DNA of 64,000 nt from Rhodopirellula baltica (GTDB lineage: Bacteria; Planctomycetota; Planctomycetia; Pirellulales; Pirellulaceae). Made by a program: the position numbers and the translations under genes. Location: contig PPHI01000099.1 of assembly GCA_002901265.1 (NCBI GenBank), positions 52,278 through 116,277 of the forward strand, read 5' to 3'. Below are positions 18,210 through 25,972 of the stretch, piece after piece (positions within the stretch are counted from its first letter, which is position 1; the number at the start of each line of letters is the position of its first letter). Below the pieces are notes generated by a model. The model was not told the origin of the DNA, did no database searches, and saw nothing but the letters and a program-made list of their open reading frames with translations.

Positions 18210-19649
18210 TTAAAGGGCCGTTTGGCTTTCCGGTTGCGAATCGCCAACCGATCCACCGGTGAGGACCAAAAAGAGTGCGAGCACCAAGCTTGCTAATGAA
18301 ACCGTCAGTACGCAAGCAAACTCCCAAGGGTTCGACGCGTTCGCCAGATCATTTTTCTCGGCGATCACACCCACCACTGGGGATTTTGCCGGTGCGAGGG
18401 CTGCGTAGCGAAGGCCAGCTTTCAATTCAATGTTTTCGCGTTGCCCCCCCGCGTTAGGAACGACAGGCTGGATGCTGGAGGTCGAATCCTCGTTCGCTTT
18501 GGGACGAACGGGGACGGGGGCAGGAAAGAACGCCTTGGCACGGCGAACGGCTTCGGGGTCGATTTCCTCGAATTCCTTGAGCGCCGCTTCGGCTTTGGGC
18601 AACGGGCAAGCACGCATGTAGTTAATGACTGGTACACGCAGCCAGTTGTCTTTCGGATCGACCTCTTTGAAAAGCTTCGACAGCCGATCGATCTGGCTCC
18701 AATCCTGCCATTTGGCGAGGTCAGGAATCACCATGTCGGCCAGCTGTTCACGCTCCAGAACCTTGTGCATCGATTCGGCCAACGCACTGCGCGGGATCAC
18801 AGTGCCTTCGGTGCCATGGAAACGCAGCGCCATAATCGCCGCGTAGGTGTGCGAGAATTGTGCTTTCTTGTTAGCAATGTAAAGCTCTTCGACCAACGGC
18901 AGCCCTTGTTCACCGGCGAGGGTCAGGTAGCAGGCGATTAGCGCGTCGAGCCCATTGGAGATGCTTTTGGAGGGGTTCTTCAACATGTCCTCCAGCATCG
19001 GGAGATCTTGTTTGCCGCCGCAAACGCCCAGCATGGTGAAGTACAAGCGTTTGCGATCGACGCCCATTTCGGGCTGCTGGATCCATTCGATCAAGCGGTC
19101 ATGGTCCATTTGCGGACCGATCTTGGAGATCACGTCATAGGGTGCCGAAGCGAATTCGTCGTACGCATCACGCGAAATTAACGGATCTTCGTCTTCGAGG
19201 TACGAGCGAAAGAAAAGCAATCGTGCAACAGGATCGTCTTCGACTTCGGTCGCCTTGACGATGTACTGTTCGCTGCGTTCGTTAACCGGCAAACAGGACC
19301 ACTGTAGGTTTGGTGGGTCGACCCCGGAGAGCAGGAATCGGCGACCGACTTCGACTTTTCCAAAGTAGATGGCGTCGACCGTTTGGCCAGCTTTGACGAC
19401 CTGACCGCCTTTGAGAACCTTTTCGACTTTCATTTTGACCACGCCGGTGGTCAGGTTCCGAGTCGACTCGCCATCCAAGCAAGACGCGATGACGACAGCG
19501 TCCATGGTTTCGGATTGCTGGCGGATGGTTTGCTGGACCGACTCACAAAACGGACACGCCGACGCGACGGGGCCCTGGAGAAGTGATCCGGCGACGACCG
19601 CGAACAACGCGACCATCATCGTCAAAGTTCGGTTGTTTTGCCTATTCAT
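18210..19649 (-). CDS. Exported HEAT-like protein with CPFC motif and C-terminal membrane helix
   Basis: 479 residues from the ATG at 19649. A signal peptide (TMMVALFAVVAGSLLQG) ends just before ACPFCESVQQTIRQQSETM, so a CxxC motif sits at the mature N-terminus. A beta-rich domain (about 50-140) is followed by helical repeats (about 150-400, with EWIQQPEMGVDRKRLYFTML and ALAESMHKVLEREQLADMV). A Pro/Ser-rich linker and one C-terminal helix (ACVLTVSLASLVLALFLVLT) anchor it. The bulk would face the periplasm. I do not recognise a named family. CxxC proteins in the envelope often handle disulfides or metals, and that is only a guess here. Confidence 0.75.
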   Translation of the reverse strand: MNRQNNRTLTMMVALFAVVAGSLLQGPVASACPFCESVQQTIRQQSETMDAVVIASCLDGESTRNLTTGVVKMKVEKVLKGGQVVKAGQTVDAIYFGKVEVGRRFLLSGVDPPNLQWSCLPVNERSEQYIVKATEVEDDPVARLLFFRSYLEDEDPLISRDAYDEFASAPYDVISKIGPQMDHDRLIEWIQQPEMGVDRKRLYFTMLGVCGGKQDLPMLEDMLKNPSKSISNGLDALIACYLTLAGEQGLPLVEELYIANKKAQFSHTYAAIMALRFHGTEGTVIPRSALAESMHKVLEREQLADMVIPDLAKWQDWSQIDRLSKLFKEVDPKDNWLRVPVINYMRACPLPKAEAALKEFEEIDPEAVRRAKAFFPAPVPVRPKANEDSTSSIQPVVPNAGGQRENIELKAGLRYAALAPAKSPVVGVIAEKNDLANASNPWEFACVLTVSLASLVLALFLVLTGGSVGDSQPESQTAL

Positions 19650-20052
19650 CAATGTTTTCCGGGAGCCAGGGTGATCCGAGTGCGGTTTTCCGGGTGTTTT
19701 GTGCGAAACCGGCCTGGATTTTTCCTGATTGGCTAAAGCTGACGGTCGGGCAACGGGCGCCGGACCGAGCGAGTTCTTTAATCATAGGTGGAAAACAGGT
19801 GGGCTGAGAAGGCGGATGTCGATTCTCCCGGAATTCGCGCTACGATCGGCTCAACCCTTCCAGCCAAAACTGCCGATACGTTCGAAGGTTCGCGATTCGC
19901 TGACCCGTGGCGGGGGGACCGCGATGCCCGTACATCGACGGCGTGTCACCTTGCAGCGGACACTTTGGAAACAACCATCAACCAAGCCCACCGATGGCCT
20001 GCGTCAGGATGACGCTAGAGCTGAATGAGGCTGACCTAGGGGGAAAGCAGCA
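19650..20052. other. Intergenic region with promoters, no gene seen
   Basis: 403 bases between divergent genes (CPFC protein on minus, tyrosine-rich peptide on plus). Short open frames here have no ribosome site or family signal. A GGGGGA ribosome-binding sequence at about 20039-20044 precedes the ATG at 20053 with 8 bases of spacing. Confidence 0.5.
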
Positions 20053-20376
20053 ATGCTTCGTCAATTGATCATCGTCGCCGTTCTGGCAGCATCGGCGTTG
20101 ATGCTGGCCGATCAAGCGTCTGCCGACCAGCGGGCCTATGGCCAAGCTTGGGGCGGGAGCACTAGCACTCAAGACTGGAATCGCTTCTACCACTACCCAT
20201 ACGTGTACTATCCCCAGAACTTCTGGGGCCAAGAGTACTACAAGAGCGCCGACAGTATGTACTACCGCTATCCGCCAGAAATGCGGATTCCGGTATACAA
20301 CAAAAAGTGGCACAACTATTACCCCAGCAGCCGCCGCTACCACAGCGGACACCACTTCATCCTAGACGTGTTCTAG
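20053..20376 (+). CDS. Small secreted tyrosine-rich protein
   Basis: 107 residues with a signal peptide (MLRQLIIVAVLAASALMLAD, cleavage after QASA). The mature 80 or so residues are dominated by Tyr, Trp, His, Arg and Pro: WNRFYHYPYVYYPQNFWGQE, DSMYYRYPPEMRIPVYNKKW, NYYPSSRRYHSGHHF. There is no Cys. Similar short tyrosine-rich proteins in Rhodopirellula genomes have been annotated as calmodulin-binding-like, from memory and without experimental support that I know of. A strong GGGGGA ribosome site suggests good expression. It may be a cell-wall or matrix component. Confidence 0.78.
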   Translation: MLRQLIIVAVLAASALMLADQASADQRAYGQAWGGSTSTQDWNRFYHYPYVYYPQNFWGQEYYKSADSMYYRYPPEMRIPVYNKKWHNYYPSSRRYHSGHHFILDVF

Positions 20377-20390
20377 GCAGCGGTTGATTG

Positions 20391-20417
20391 CGTCGTTGGT
20401 CACATCGGCCGACGACG
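20391..20417 (+). terminator. Possible stem-loop after the tyrosine-rich peptide gene
   Basis: CGTCGTTGG at 20391-20399 pairs with CCGACGACG at 20409-20417 (nine pairs, one G-U) around a nine-base loop. It lies 15 bases after the stop codon. No T-run follows, so it is either a weak terminator or an mRNA-stabilising hairpin. Confidence 0.4.
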
Positions 20418-20492
20418 ATCCACTCTCATCAAGACGCCACCGGCCGAACACACTCGGCTGGTCGGCTCGCGTGAAGCATCGAGTTGGCTTTC

Positions 20493-21878
20493 ATGGCGAC
20501 GAGCACCAGCATTCGGCCACTCAGCCGTCTTCTCGATAAAACGTCCGCCCCACTCTGGGTCATCGGACCGGACGGAAAGCTCGCGTACCTTTCGGCCAGC
20601 GTCGGCGAATGGTTGTCGATCGAACCCGAAATGCTAGTCGGCAGACTTTGCGTTGCTGGCGTCTCGGTCACCGACGACCCGCTCGATTATCTTGCGGCTT
20701 CGCTAGCACCACCGCCCGGAATATCCACCCGCGGCACCGCTTCGCTGCTCGTCCAACCATCAATGTCTGGTAAACGTGCACGCCAATTCAAAGCGATGCA
20801 AACGCGCTTCGTCAAATCAGGCGACGCACACGAAGCCTTTGTGTTTGCGATCACCGGTTCGTTCAACGACACCGCGGTCGATACCGACATCGACTTTGCC
20901 AGACAACTTCGTCAACGCCTGGATACTTGGCGCCAGCACCAAAGCAACTTGGCGTCGATGTCGTTGCTGGGCGATTCCAAATACGCTCGACGATTGCAAC
21001 GTCAAATCAAACTTGCCGGCCGCTTGCGCAGTGACGTCCTGATCGAATCACCGCCGGGATGCTTGGACGAAGCCATCGCCCGCGACATCCACCATCGCTC
21101 CGCTGCGGACGAACCGGTTGTCGTGATTGATGGGTCGTTGATGGACCGCGAGTTGCTTGATGCCAGCTTATGGCCCATCCTACATCACTTGGCTGATGAG
21201 AAAGACGCCAGTGTGATTGTGAAAGACATCGACGCGACCGTCCCCGAAGCCCAACAACGATTGCTCGAACACCTCGACGAACATGGCGAACGTCTGCGTT
21301 TAATCGGCTTGGCTTCCTGTGCAACGACGAATGGCAAAGGCGACCAAGATGACTTGGAAGCAATCGATAACGCCGAGCAAGAGAAAGCGAACGAATCGAT
21401 CACCAGCGAACTCGCCGAACGGTTTTGTGGTCTTCGTATCCGCTTGGTTTCGCTAGCCGCACGCCTGCAAGACCTGCCTCCGATCGCCAGCGCGATGCTG
21501 AATCGCCGCCGCGCCGCCGGCGAAGGCACGGCCGATCGGTTCACCAGTGCTGCCTTGGATGCGATGGTGCTGTACCCTTGGCCGAACAATTTTCACGAAC
21601 TCGACCAAACCGTTCGCCATGCGATCCGCGCCGCAAAACAACCCGCGATCGACTTAGAAGACCTGCCGCTCGCGATCCGATCTTATCGCCCCACCGCATT
21701 GGCGACCGAGTCGCTGCCTTTCGATCTCGACCAAACCGTCGCGGAGTTCGAACGAAAGCTGATTTTGTCGACACTCGATTCGTCCGACGGCAATCGCGCC
21801 GAAGCCGCCAGGCGGATGAACATCTCGCGAGCCCGGTTGTTGCGAAAACTCGAGACATACGAGGACGAGCAACCTTGA
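20493..21878 (+). CDS. Degenerate sigma-54 activator-like regulator (PAS, dead AAA+, Fis-type HTH)
   Basis: 461 residues from the ATG at 20493. An N-terminal PAS-like domain (APLWVIGPDGKLAYLSASVG, about 20-135) is followed by a region shaped like a bacterial enhancer-binding AAA+ domain. Walker A is lost (IESPPGCLDEAIA where GxxGxGKE is expected), Walker B reads SVIVKDIDATVPEAQQRLLE, and GAFTGA is absent. The WPGNVREL motif survives as YPWPNNFHELDQTVRHAIRA. The C-terminus is an intact Fis-type helix-turn-helix (NRAEAARRMNISRARLLRKL). It should bind DNA but not hydrolyse ATP or activate sigma-54. Its TGA overlaps the TTG of the next gene. Confidence 0.82.
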   Translation: MATSTSIRPLSRLLDKTSAPLWVIGPDGKLAYLSASVGEWLSIEPEMLVGRLCVAGVSVTDDPLDYLAASLAPPPGISTRGTASLLVQPSMSGKRARQFKAMQTRFVKSGDAHEAFVFAITGSFNDTAVDTDIDFARQLRQRLDTWRQHQSNLASMSLLGDSKYARRLQRQIKLAGRLRSDVLIESPPGCLDEAIARDIHHRSAADEPVVVIDGSLMDRELLDASLWPILHHLADEKDASVIVKDIDATVPEAQQRLLEHLDEHGERLRLIGLASCATTNGKGDQDDLEAIDNAEQEKANESITSELAERFCGLRIRLVSLAARLQDLPPIASAMLNRRRAAGEGTADRFTSAALDAMVLYPWPNNFHELDQTVRHAIRAAKQPAIDLEDLPLAIRSYRPTALATESLPFDLDQTVAEFERKLILSTLDSSDGNRAEAARRMNISRARLLRKLETYEDEQP

Positions 21879-22333
21879 TCCGCGGCTTCTCAGCTCCCGT
21901 CACGCGACAGCCAGTCCCGTTTTATGTCGCCGCATCGCACCGTCGTTGGCTGGATGCCGCGCGGCGATTCGTGGGGCCGTTCGCCCATGCGGCCGCGGAC
22001 GAACCGACAGACCAATTCCGTATGGCGGTGCGTGTCGAAGCGATCGATCCGGCCCGGGTCCGCTCAGCTGTCGCCTCGACGATGACTGCGGTGGAGGATT
22101 GTTTCGTACTCTGGGAAGTTGACGCGACAAATTGCTCCACAATCACGCTCGCGATCGCACAAATCGCGGTCAGTCATCATGATGTGATGCAGTTCGTGGC
22201 AATCGATCGTCAAAAACGTTTTTGGTCGACCAACGAAATTGCCGTGATCGCAGAGCTCGGTGTGGCGTGTATCCTGAACCGCCCGGAAGATTTGGCGGTT
22301 GCGGCGCGACTCGTTTGGCGACATGGCTCCTAG
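21875..22333 (+). CDS. Unknown protein coupled to the degenerate regulator
   Basis: 152 residues from a TTG in a TTGA overlap with the regulator stop. The frame is open further upstream, but that part only mirrors the regulator gene and is Arg-rich nonsense. The sequence looks globular: PVPFYVAASHRRWLDAARRF, VEDCFVLWEVDATN, LAIAQIAVSHHDVMQFVAI, WSTNEIAVIAELGVACILNR. I recognise no family. Alternating strand and helix segments would fit a small alpha/beta fold such as a receiver-like or partner domain. Translational coupling suggests it acts with the regulator. Confidence 0.6.
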   Translation: MIRGFSAPVTRQPVPFYVAASHRRWLDAARRFVGPFAHAAADEPTDQFRMAVRVEAIDPARVRSAVASTMTAVEDCFVLWEVDATNCSTITLAIAQIAVSHHDVMQFVAIDRQKRFWSTNEIAVIAELGVACILNRPEDLAVAARLVWRHGS

Positions 22334-22411
22334 CCCACTCGGCTTGCCAGCGCCGCAGGCGTCGCCTTCGCCACCTCCGATGTAGTCCAGCCCACTTCCT
22401 GTGAGAACACG

Positions 22412-23347
22412 ATGAAGCTCAATCGACGTGACCTGATGGCAGCCGCCGGCGCCGCAACGCTATCCGCCGCAACCACCCAGCGAAGTTGGGCCGAAGACGC
22501 TCCCGCGACCAGCAAGCGTCCCAACCGGATCGCCGTGTCGACGTATTCGTACTGGCGCTATCGTGACGACAGCAAGCTGACCATCGGTGAATGCATCGAC
22601 TTGGCCGCCGAAGCCGGTTTTGATGGCGTCGAAATTTTGCACGTGCAAATGGAAGACACCTCCCCTGGTGCACTACAAAAAATCAAACAGCGTGCCTTTA
22701 TTCATGGCATGGACCTGTGTGGCTTCTCAACCCACCAAAGCTTTGTCTTTCCCGACGAAGCAGAGCGTCAAGAAAACATTCAACACACCATTGATTGCAT
22801 CGAGATGGCCTATGCGATGGGCATCCCGACGATCCGCGTCAACACCGGACGCTGGGGAACCAGCAAAGACTTCGACACGTTGATGGCCAACAAAGGCATC
22901 GAGCCGCGTTTAGACGGCTACACCGACGAAGACGCTTTTGGCTGGGTGATCGACAGTCTGGAAAAGTGTTTGCCCACTGCTGAAAAGTGCGGCGTGACCT
23001 TGGGCCTCGAAAACCACTGGGGCATCGGCAGAAACGCTGACGCTGTTGTCCGCATCATCGACGAGATCGATTCGCCTTGGTTGCAAGCGACCATGGACAC
23101 CGGCAACTTCCTGGAAAACCAATACGAACAGTACAAGATGATGGCCCCCAAAGCCGTCTTCGTTCAAGCCAAAACGTACTTCGGCGGCGGCACCTGGTAC
23201 ACGCTCGACATCGATTACGATCGTGTTGCCAAGATCCTTCGCGATGTCGACTACACCGGTTACATCTCGTTGGAATTCGAAGGCAAGGAAGCTCACGAAA
23301 CCGCGATTCCGAAAAGCCTTGAGATGCTTCGCAAAGCGTTCGCGTAG
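22412..23347 (+). CDS. Exported sugar phosphate isomerase/epimerase-like TIM-barrel protein
   Basis: 311 residues. The N-terminus carries a twin-arginine type signal (MKLNRRDLMAAAGAATLSAA). The rest is an AP-endonuclease-2/xylose-isomerase-like TIM barrel with metal-ligand strands around AEAGFDGVEILHVQ, GVTLGLENHWGIGRNADAVV, WLQATMDTGNFLEN, FVQAKTYFGGG and YTGYISLEFEGKEA. The Glu, Asp and His residues in these strands are the expected metal ligands. Planctomycetes have many such exported isomerase-like proteins for keto-sugar or inositol-type substrates. It stands alone here, and the substrate is unknown. Confidence 0.9.
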   Translation: MKLNRRDLMAAAGAATLSAATTQRSWAEDAPATSKRPNRIAVSTYSYWRYRDDSKLTIGECIDLAAEAGFDGVEILHVQMEDTSPGALQKIKQRAFIHGMDLCGFSTHQSFVFPDEAERQENIQHTIDCIEMAYAMGIPTIRVNTGRWGTSKDFDTLMANKGIEPRLDGYTDEDAFGWVIDSLEKCLPTAEKCGVTLGLENHWGIGRNADAVVRIIDEIDSPWLQATMDTGNFLENQYEQYKMMAPKAVFVQAKTYFGGGTWYTLDIDYDRVAKILRDVDYTGYISLEFEGKEAHETAIPKSLEMLRKAFA

Positions 23348-23367
23348 TGGATCGGAACCGGATTGCT

Positions 23368-24447
23368 TTAGTAATTCCACTCCAGCATTCCGCCCATCGC
23401 GCCGGTTTCAGCAACATAGGGATAGACCGCGAAGTTGCGGCCCGCCAAATCGGTCCGCTCGATCGCCGAGGAAGCGACATACGCCATCCACCAACCCAAC
23501 GCTACTTGCGATGGGTAGTGGGCTTGGTCGTTAACTCGCGAAATCGGACCTAGCAAGGAACCGGCATAAAACATCGTTTTGAGTAGTGGGCGATCCGTCA
23601 TCTTGGCGGCGTTGATAAACGGCAGCGCCGACATAAACGCATGCCCGCTGACACCGTTGTTGTCGTGCATCGGTCGCCAGCGTGACGCATGATTGATTTC
23701 GTGCGGACGTGAGCCGCCCGTCAAATGCTGAGCCAAAATCAACGGCGGGGCTCCAACTAAAAACGATCGGATCGTTCGTTTCCCCCAGGTCCCTGTCGTT
23801 TGCATCATCGGGGAATCATCGAACACTTCGCCGGCTGCCCATGCCGCGGCAAAGATCGGTAATGAATAGCGTCCATTACCAAGCTCTTTGCTGGAGTGCA
23901 AATACTCGAACCACTCGTCGCTGGTCGCGCCACGCACACTCGCTTGGAAATGGCGTTCGACCTGGGCATCCAAGCTGGTATTGGCGATCGCCGCACCGAT
24001 CAACATTCCTGTCCCGAGTAACTTGATCGTTTCCAAGTCGTAGTAGTTCAAATGGTCGAGCTGGATCTCTTTCCACAAACTCGGCTGGCCTTGTGATAGC
24101 TCTCGCGCAAGGCGTGCTTTTCGGCGACGGAAAGGCGGACTCATCCAACTCGGATCATACGGCTCGTTCGCCAGCGGAATCGGATTCGCTTCCGGCAATG
24201 GCTCGCTCGAAATCCCAAGTTCACCCAACATCGCATCATGTTGCTCGTCGTCCCATGCGAGTGAAGCGGTGATTAACTTGATCGACGGATCCGCGGTTGG
24301 ATTGTGTACCCACGTCGGTACATCATCGAGCACGTCAAAACGAGCGTCGACAAACTCGTCCGCGTAAGCGCGCTCCAGCGAGAGCAGCAACAGCAACGCA
24401 AACAGAGCGCGAGAGGACCGGTTCAGCAACGTCATACATCGATTCAT
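23368..24447 (-). CDS. PAP2-like phosphatase family protein with altered catalytic motifs
   Basis: 359 residues with a signal peptide (RALFALLLLLSLERAYA). The C-terminal half has the PAP2 order: TGGSRPHEINHASRW (motif 1 region), DNNGVSGHAFMSALPF (motif 2, SGH kept) and GPISRVNDQAHYPSQVALGW (motif 3). Motif 3 keeps SR and the catalytic His, but the expected Asp four residues later is Gln. PAP2 enzymes dephosphorylate lipid phosphates at the periplasmic face. The change may lower activity. The end is 20 bases from the convergent isomerase gene, and the start faces the DUF1559 gene. Confidence 0.8.
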   Translation of the reverse strand: MNRCMTLLNRSSRALFALLLLLSLERAYADEFVDARFDVLDDVPTWVHNPTADPSIKLITASLAWDDEQHDAMLGELGISSEPLPEANPIPLANEPYDPSWMSPPFRRRKARLARELSQGQPSLWKEIQLDHLNYYDLETIKLLGTGMLIGAAIANTSLDAQVERHFQASVRGATSDEWFEYLHSSKELGNGRYSLPIFAAAWAAGEVFDDSPMMQTTGTWGKRTIRSFLVGAPPLILAQHLTGGSRPHEINHASRWRPMHDNNGVSGHAFMSALPFINAAKMTDRPLLKTMFYAGSLLGPISRVNDQAHYPSQVALGWWMAYVASSAIERTDLAGRNFAVYPYVAETGAMGGMLEWNY

Positions 24448-24626
24448 GCAAAGAGGGGCACAAGAGACCTCTAATTACTAAATCGCTAGTACATAAATCA
24501 ACTCTGGTTTCCCGCCTCGGCAAAACCTGATCAGAATGACGTTGGCGAAAAACTAGACGCTTCGTATATTGCGACTTTGAAACGAAAAGGAAGTCGCACT
24601 CACTCGGCAATCATGATGCCCCTAAG
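24448..24626. promoter_or_regulatory. Divergent AT-rich promoter region
   Basis: 179 bases between the minus-strand PAP2-like gene and the plus-strand DUF1559 gene. The AT-rich core is at 24470-24500. It includes TAATTACTAAA at 24472-24482, which recurs exactly at 27161-27171 upstream of the glycosyltransferase gene. Confidence 0.4.
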
Positions 24627-25532
24627 ATGCCTCGCGTGGTAACCGCTCACCGCCCCTCCCGTCACGGACTGACGGTTCTCGAACTGCTGGTGTCATTCGC
24701 CATCATCGGTATTTTGCTAGCAATTTTGCTGCCCGCGTTGGGGGCCGCGCGTGAGTCAGCCCGGTATACGCAGTGTGCCAGCCACCTCCGTGAACTGGGC
24801 ATCGCACTGCACCACCACCACGAAGTCCGCCGCAGCTTGCCCGCCGGCTGGCAATTCGATCCCACTGCCTCGTCCGCTTATGGGTGGACGGTGCCGCTAC
24901 TGCCGTACATCGAACAAGCTGCTGTCGCCTCCCAGATCGATTTGAAAACCCCGCTGGGTGCTCCGCAACTTACAGAAGCCCGGAACACATCGTTGCCCCT
25001 GATGCTCTGCCCTTCGGATATCGTCGACCCGATGTTCACGCTTTACGAAGGTGATGAAGAGGATGACGAAGGCAAGGAAGGACGCTACACCGGGCAACCG
25101 TTCATGCCGTCCGTTCAAAGTGAAGCGATCATGCGTCTTCCCACGGCGAACTACGTTGGCGTCTTTGGAACATTGGAATCCGACGACGAAATCCCCGCCC
25201 CGATCGGCGACGGAACGTTTTTGGAAAACCGAGTCGTACGGTTCCGTGATTTCTTGCGGGGCCTTTCCCACACGGTGATCGTGGGTGAACGCACGATGGC
25301 GCAGGTCCCTTCGACTTGGCTGGGTGTCAGCTTGGCGGGCGAAGACGCCGCGGCTCGCTTGGTCGGCTCGGCACTGCAAGGCATCAATCATCCCTTGGCC
25401 GATGAATCAGATTTCTCCAGCCGGCACCCCGGCGGCGCGAACTTCCTGTGGGGCGACGGTCACGTTTCATTGGTTTCCGAGAACATCGACCTGATCGAAT
25501 ACCAACGCTCGGCTCAGCTCTACCCTCGCTAG
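24627..25532 (+). CDS. DUF1559 prepilin-like protein
   Basis: 301 residues. Residues 12-45 form a type IV prepilin-like N-terminus (RHGLTVLELLVSFAIIGILL) with the Gly cleavage site and the Glu at +5 typical of PilD substrates. The DUF1559 body follows with CASHLRELGIALHHHHEVRR and GWTVPLLPYIEQAAVASQ. The C-terminus has the family's H-x-D-G signature as FLWGDGHVSLVSENID. These pseudopilin-like proteins are present in dozens of copies in planctomycetes. They probably assemble in, or are secreted through, a type II/IV-like system. The copy number role is unknown. Confidence 0.93.
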   Translation: MPRVVTAHRPSRHGLTVLELLVSFAIIGILLAILLPALGAARESARYTQCASHLRELGIALHHHHEVRRSLPAGWQFDPTASSAYGWTVPLLPYIEQAAVASQIDLKTPLGAPQLTEARNTSLPLMLCPSDIVDPMFTLYEGDEEDDEGKEGRYTGQPFMPSVQSEAIMRLPTANYVGVFGTLESDDEIPAPIGDGTFLENRVVRFRDFLRGLSHTVIVGERTMAQVPSTWLGVSLAGEDAAARLVGSALQGINHPLADESDFSSRHPGGANFLWGDGHVSLVSENIDLIEYQRSAQLYPR

Positions 25533-25585
25533 CGTCTCATACGATTTCCCCCTCACTGTCATTCACCAGCCCATAGCTTCTTCCC

Positions 25586-25972
25586 ATGCCACCTTCAAAT
25601 CAGAAGACGATCGAATTGACCAAATGCGAAGCCGAAGTCATGGACGTCGTATGGGAAAAAGAAAGCGTCACCGTCAACGATGTCGTGGATGCGATCAAAC
25701 GTGATCTTGCCTACACCACGGTGATGACCACGATGAAGATCTTGGAAGAAAAAGACATCGTCAGTCGCGGTGAAAAGATCGGTCGAGCATACACTTATTC
25801 TGCAAAAGTCACTCGTGACCAAGTGCAGCAACGGATGATCAAATCACTTGCCGATCGCTTCTTTGGCGGATCGACTCGCTCGATGGTCCTGAGCCTGCTG
25901 AAATCCGAATCGATCTCCGAAGACGACATCCGTGCCGTCAAAGAAGCCGCCGAACAACTGGGCGAAGAATAA
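25586..25972 (+). CDS. BlaI/MecI/CopY-family transcriptional repressor
   Basis: 128 residues, the usual family length. A winged helix lies at about 8-75 (LTKCEAEVMDVVWEKESVTV, YTTVMTTMKILEEKDIVSR) and a dimerisation tail follows. Such repressors bind palindromic operators as dimers and are released when a partner M56 protease or a metal acts. The next gene is an M56 peptidase whose ATG overlaps this stop by one base (TAATG), so the two form the classic BlaI/BlaR1-like unit. In planctomycetes such units are numerous and mostly not linked to beta-lactamases. None is seen here. Confidence 0.93.
   Translation: MPPSNQKTIELTKCEAEVMDVVWEKESVTVNDVVDAIKRDLAYTTVMTTMKILEEKDIVSRGEKIGRAYTYSAKVTRDQVQQRMIKSLADRFFGGSTRSMVLSLLKSESISEDDIRAVKEAAEQLGEE

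Noticed and set aside
21425..21874. N-terminal 150 residues of the frame ending at 22333
   Set aside because: They overlap the regulator gene in another frame and are Arg/Pro-rich. The true start is the TTG at 21875.
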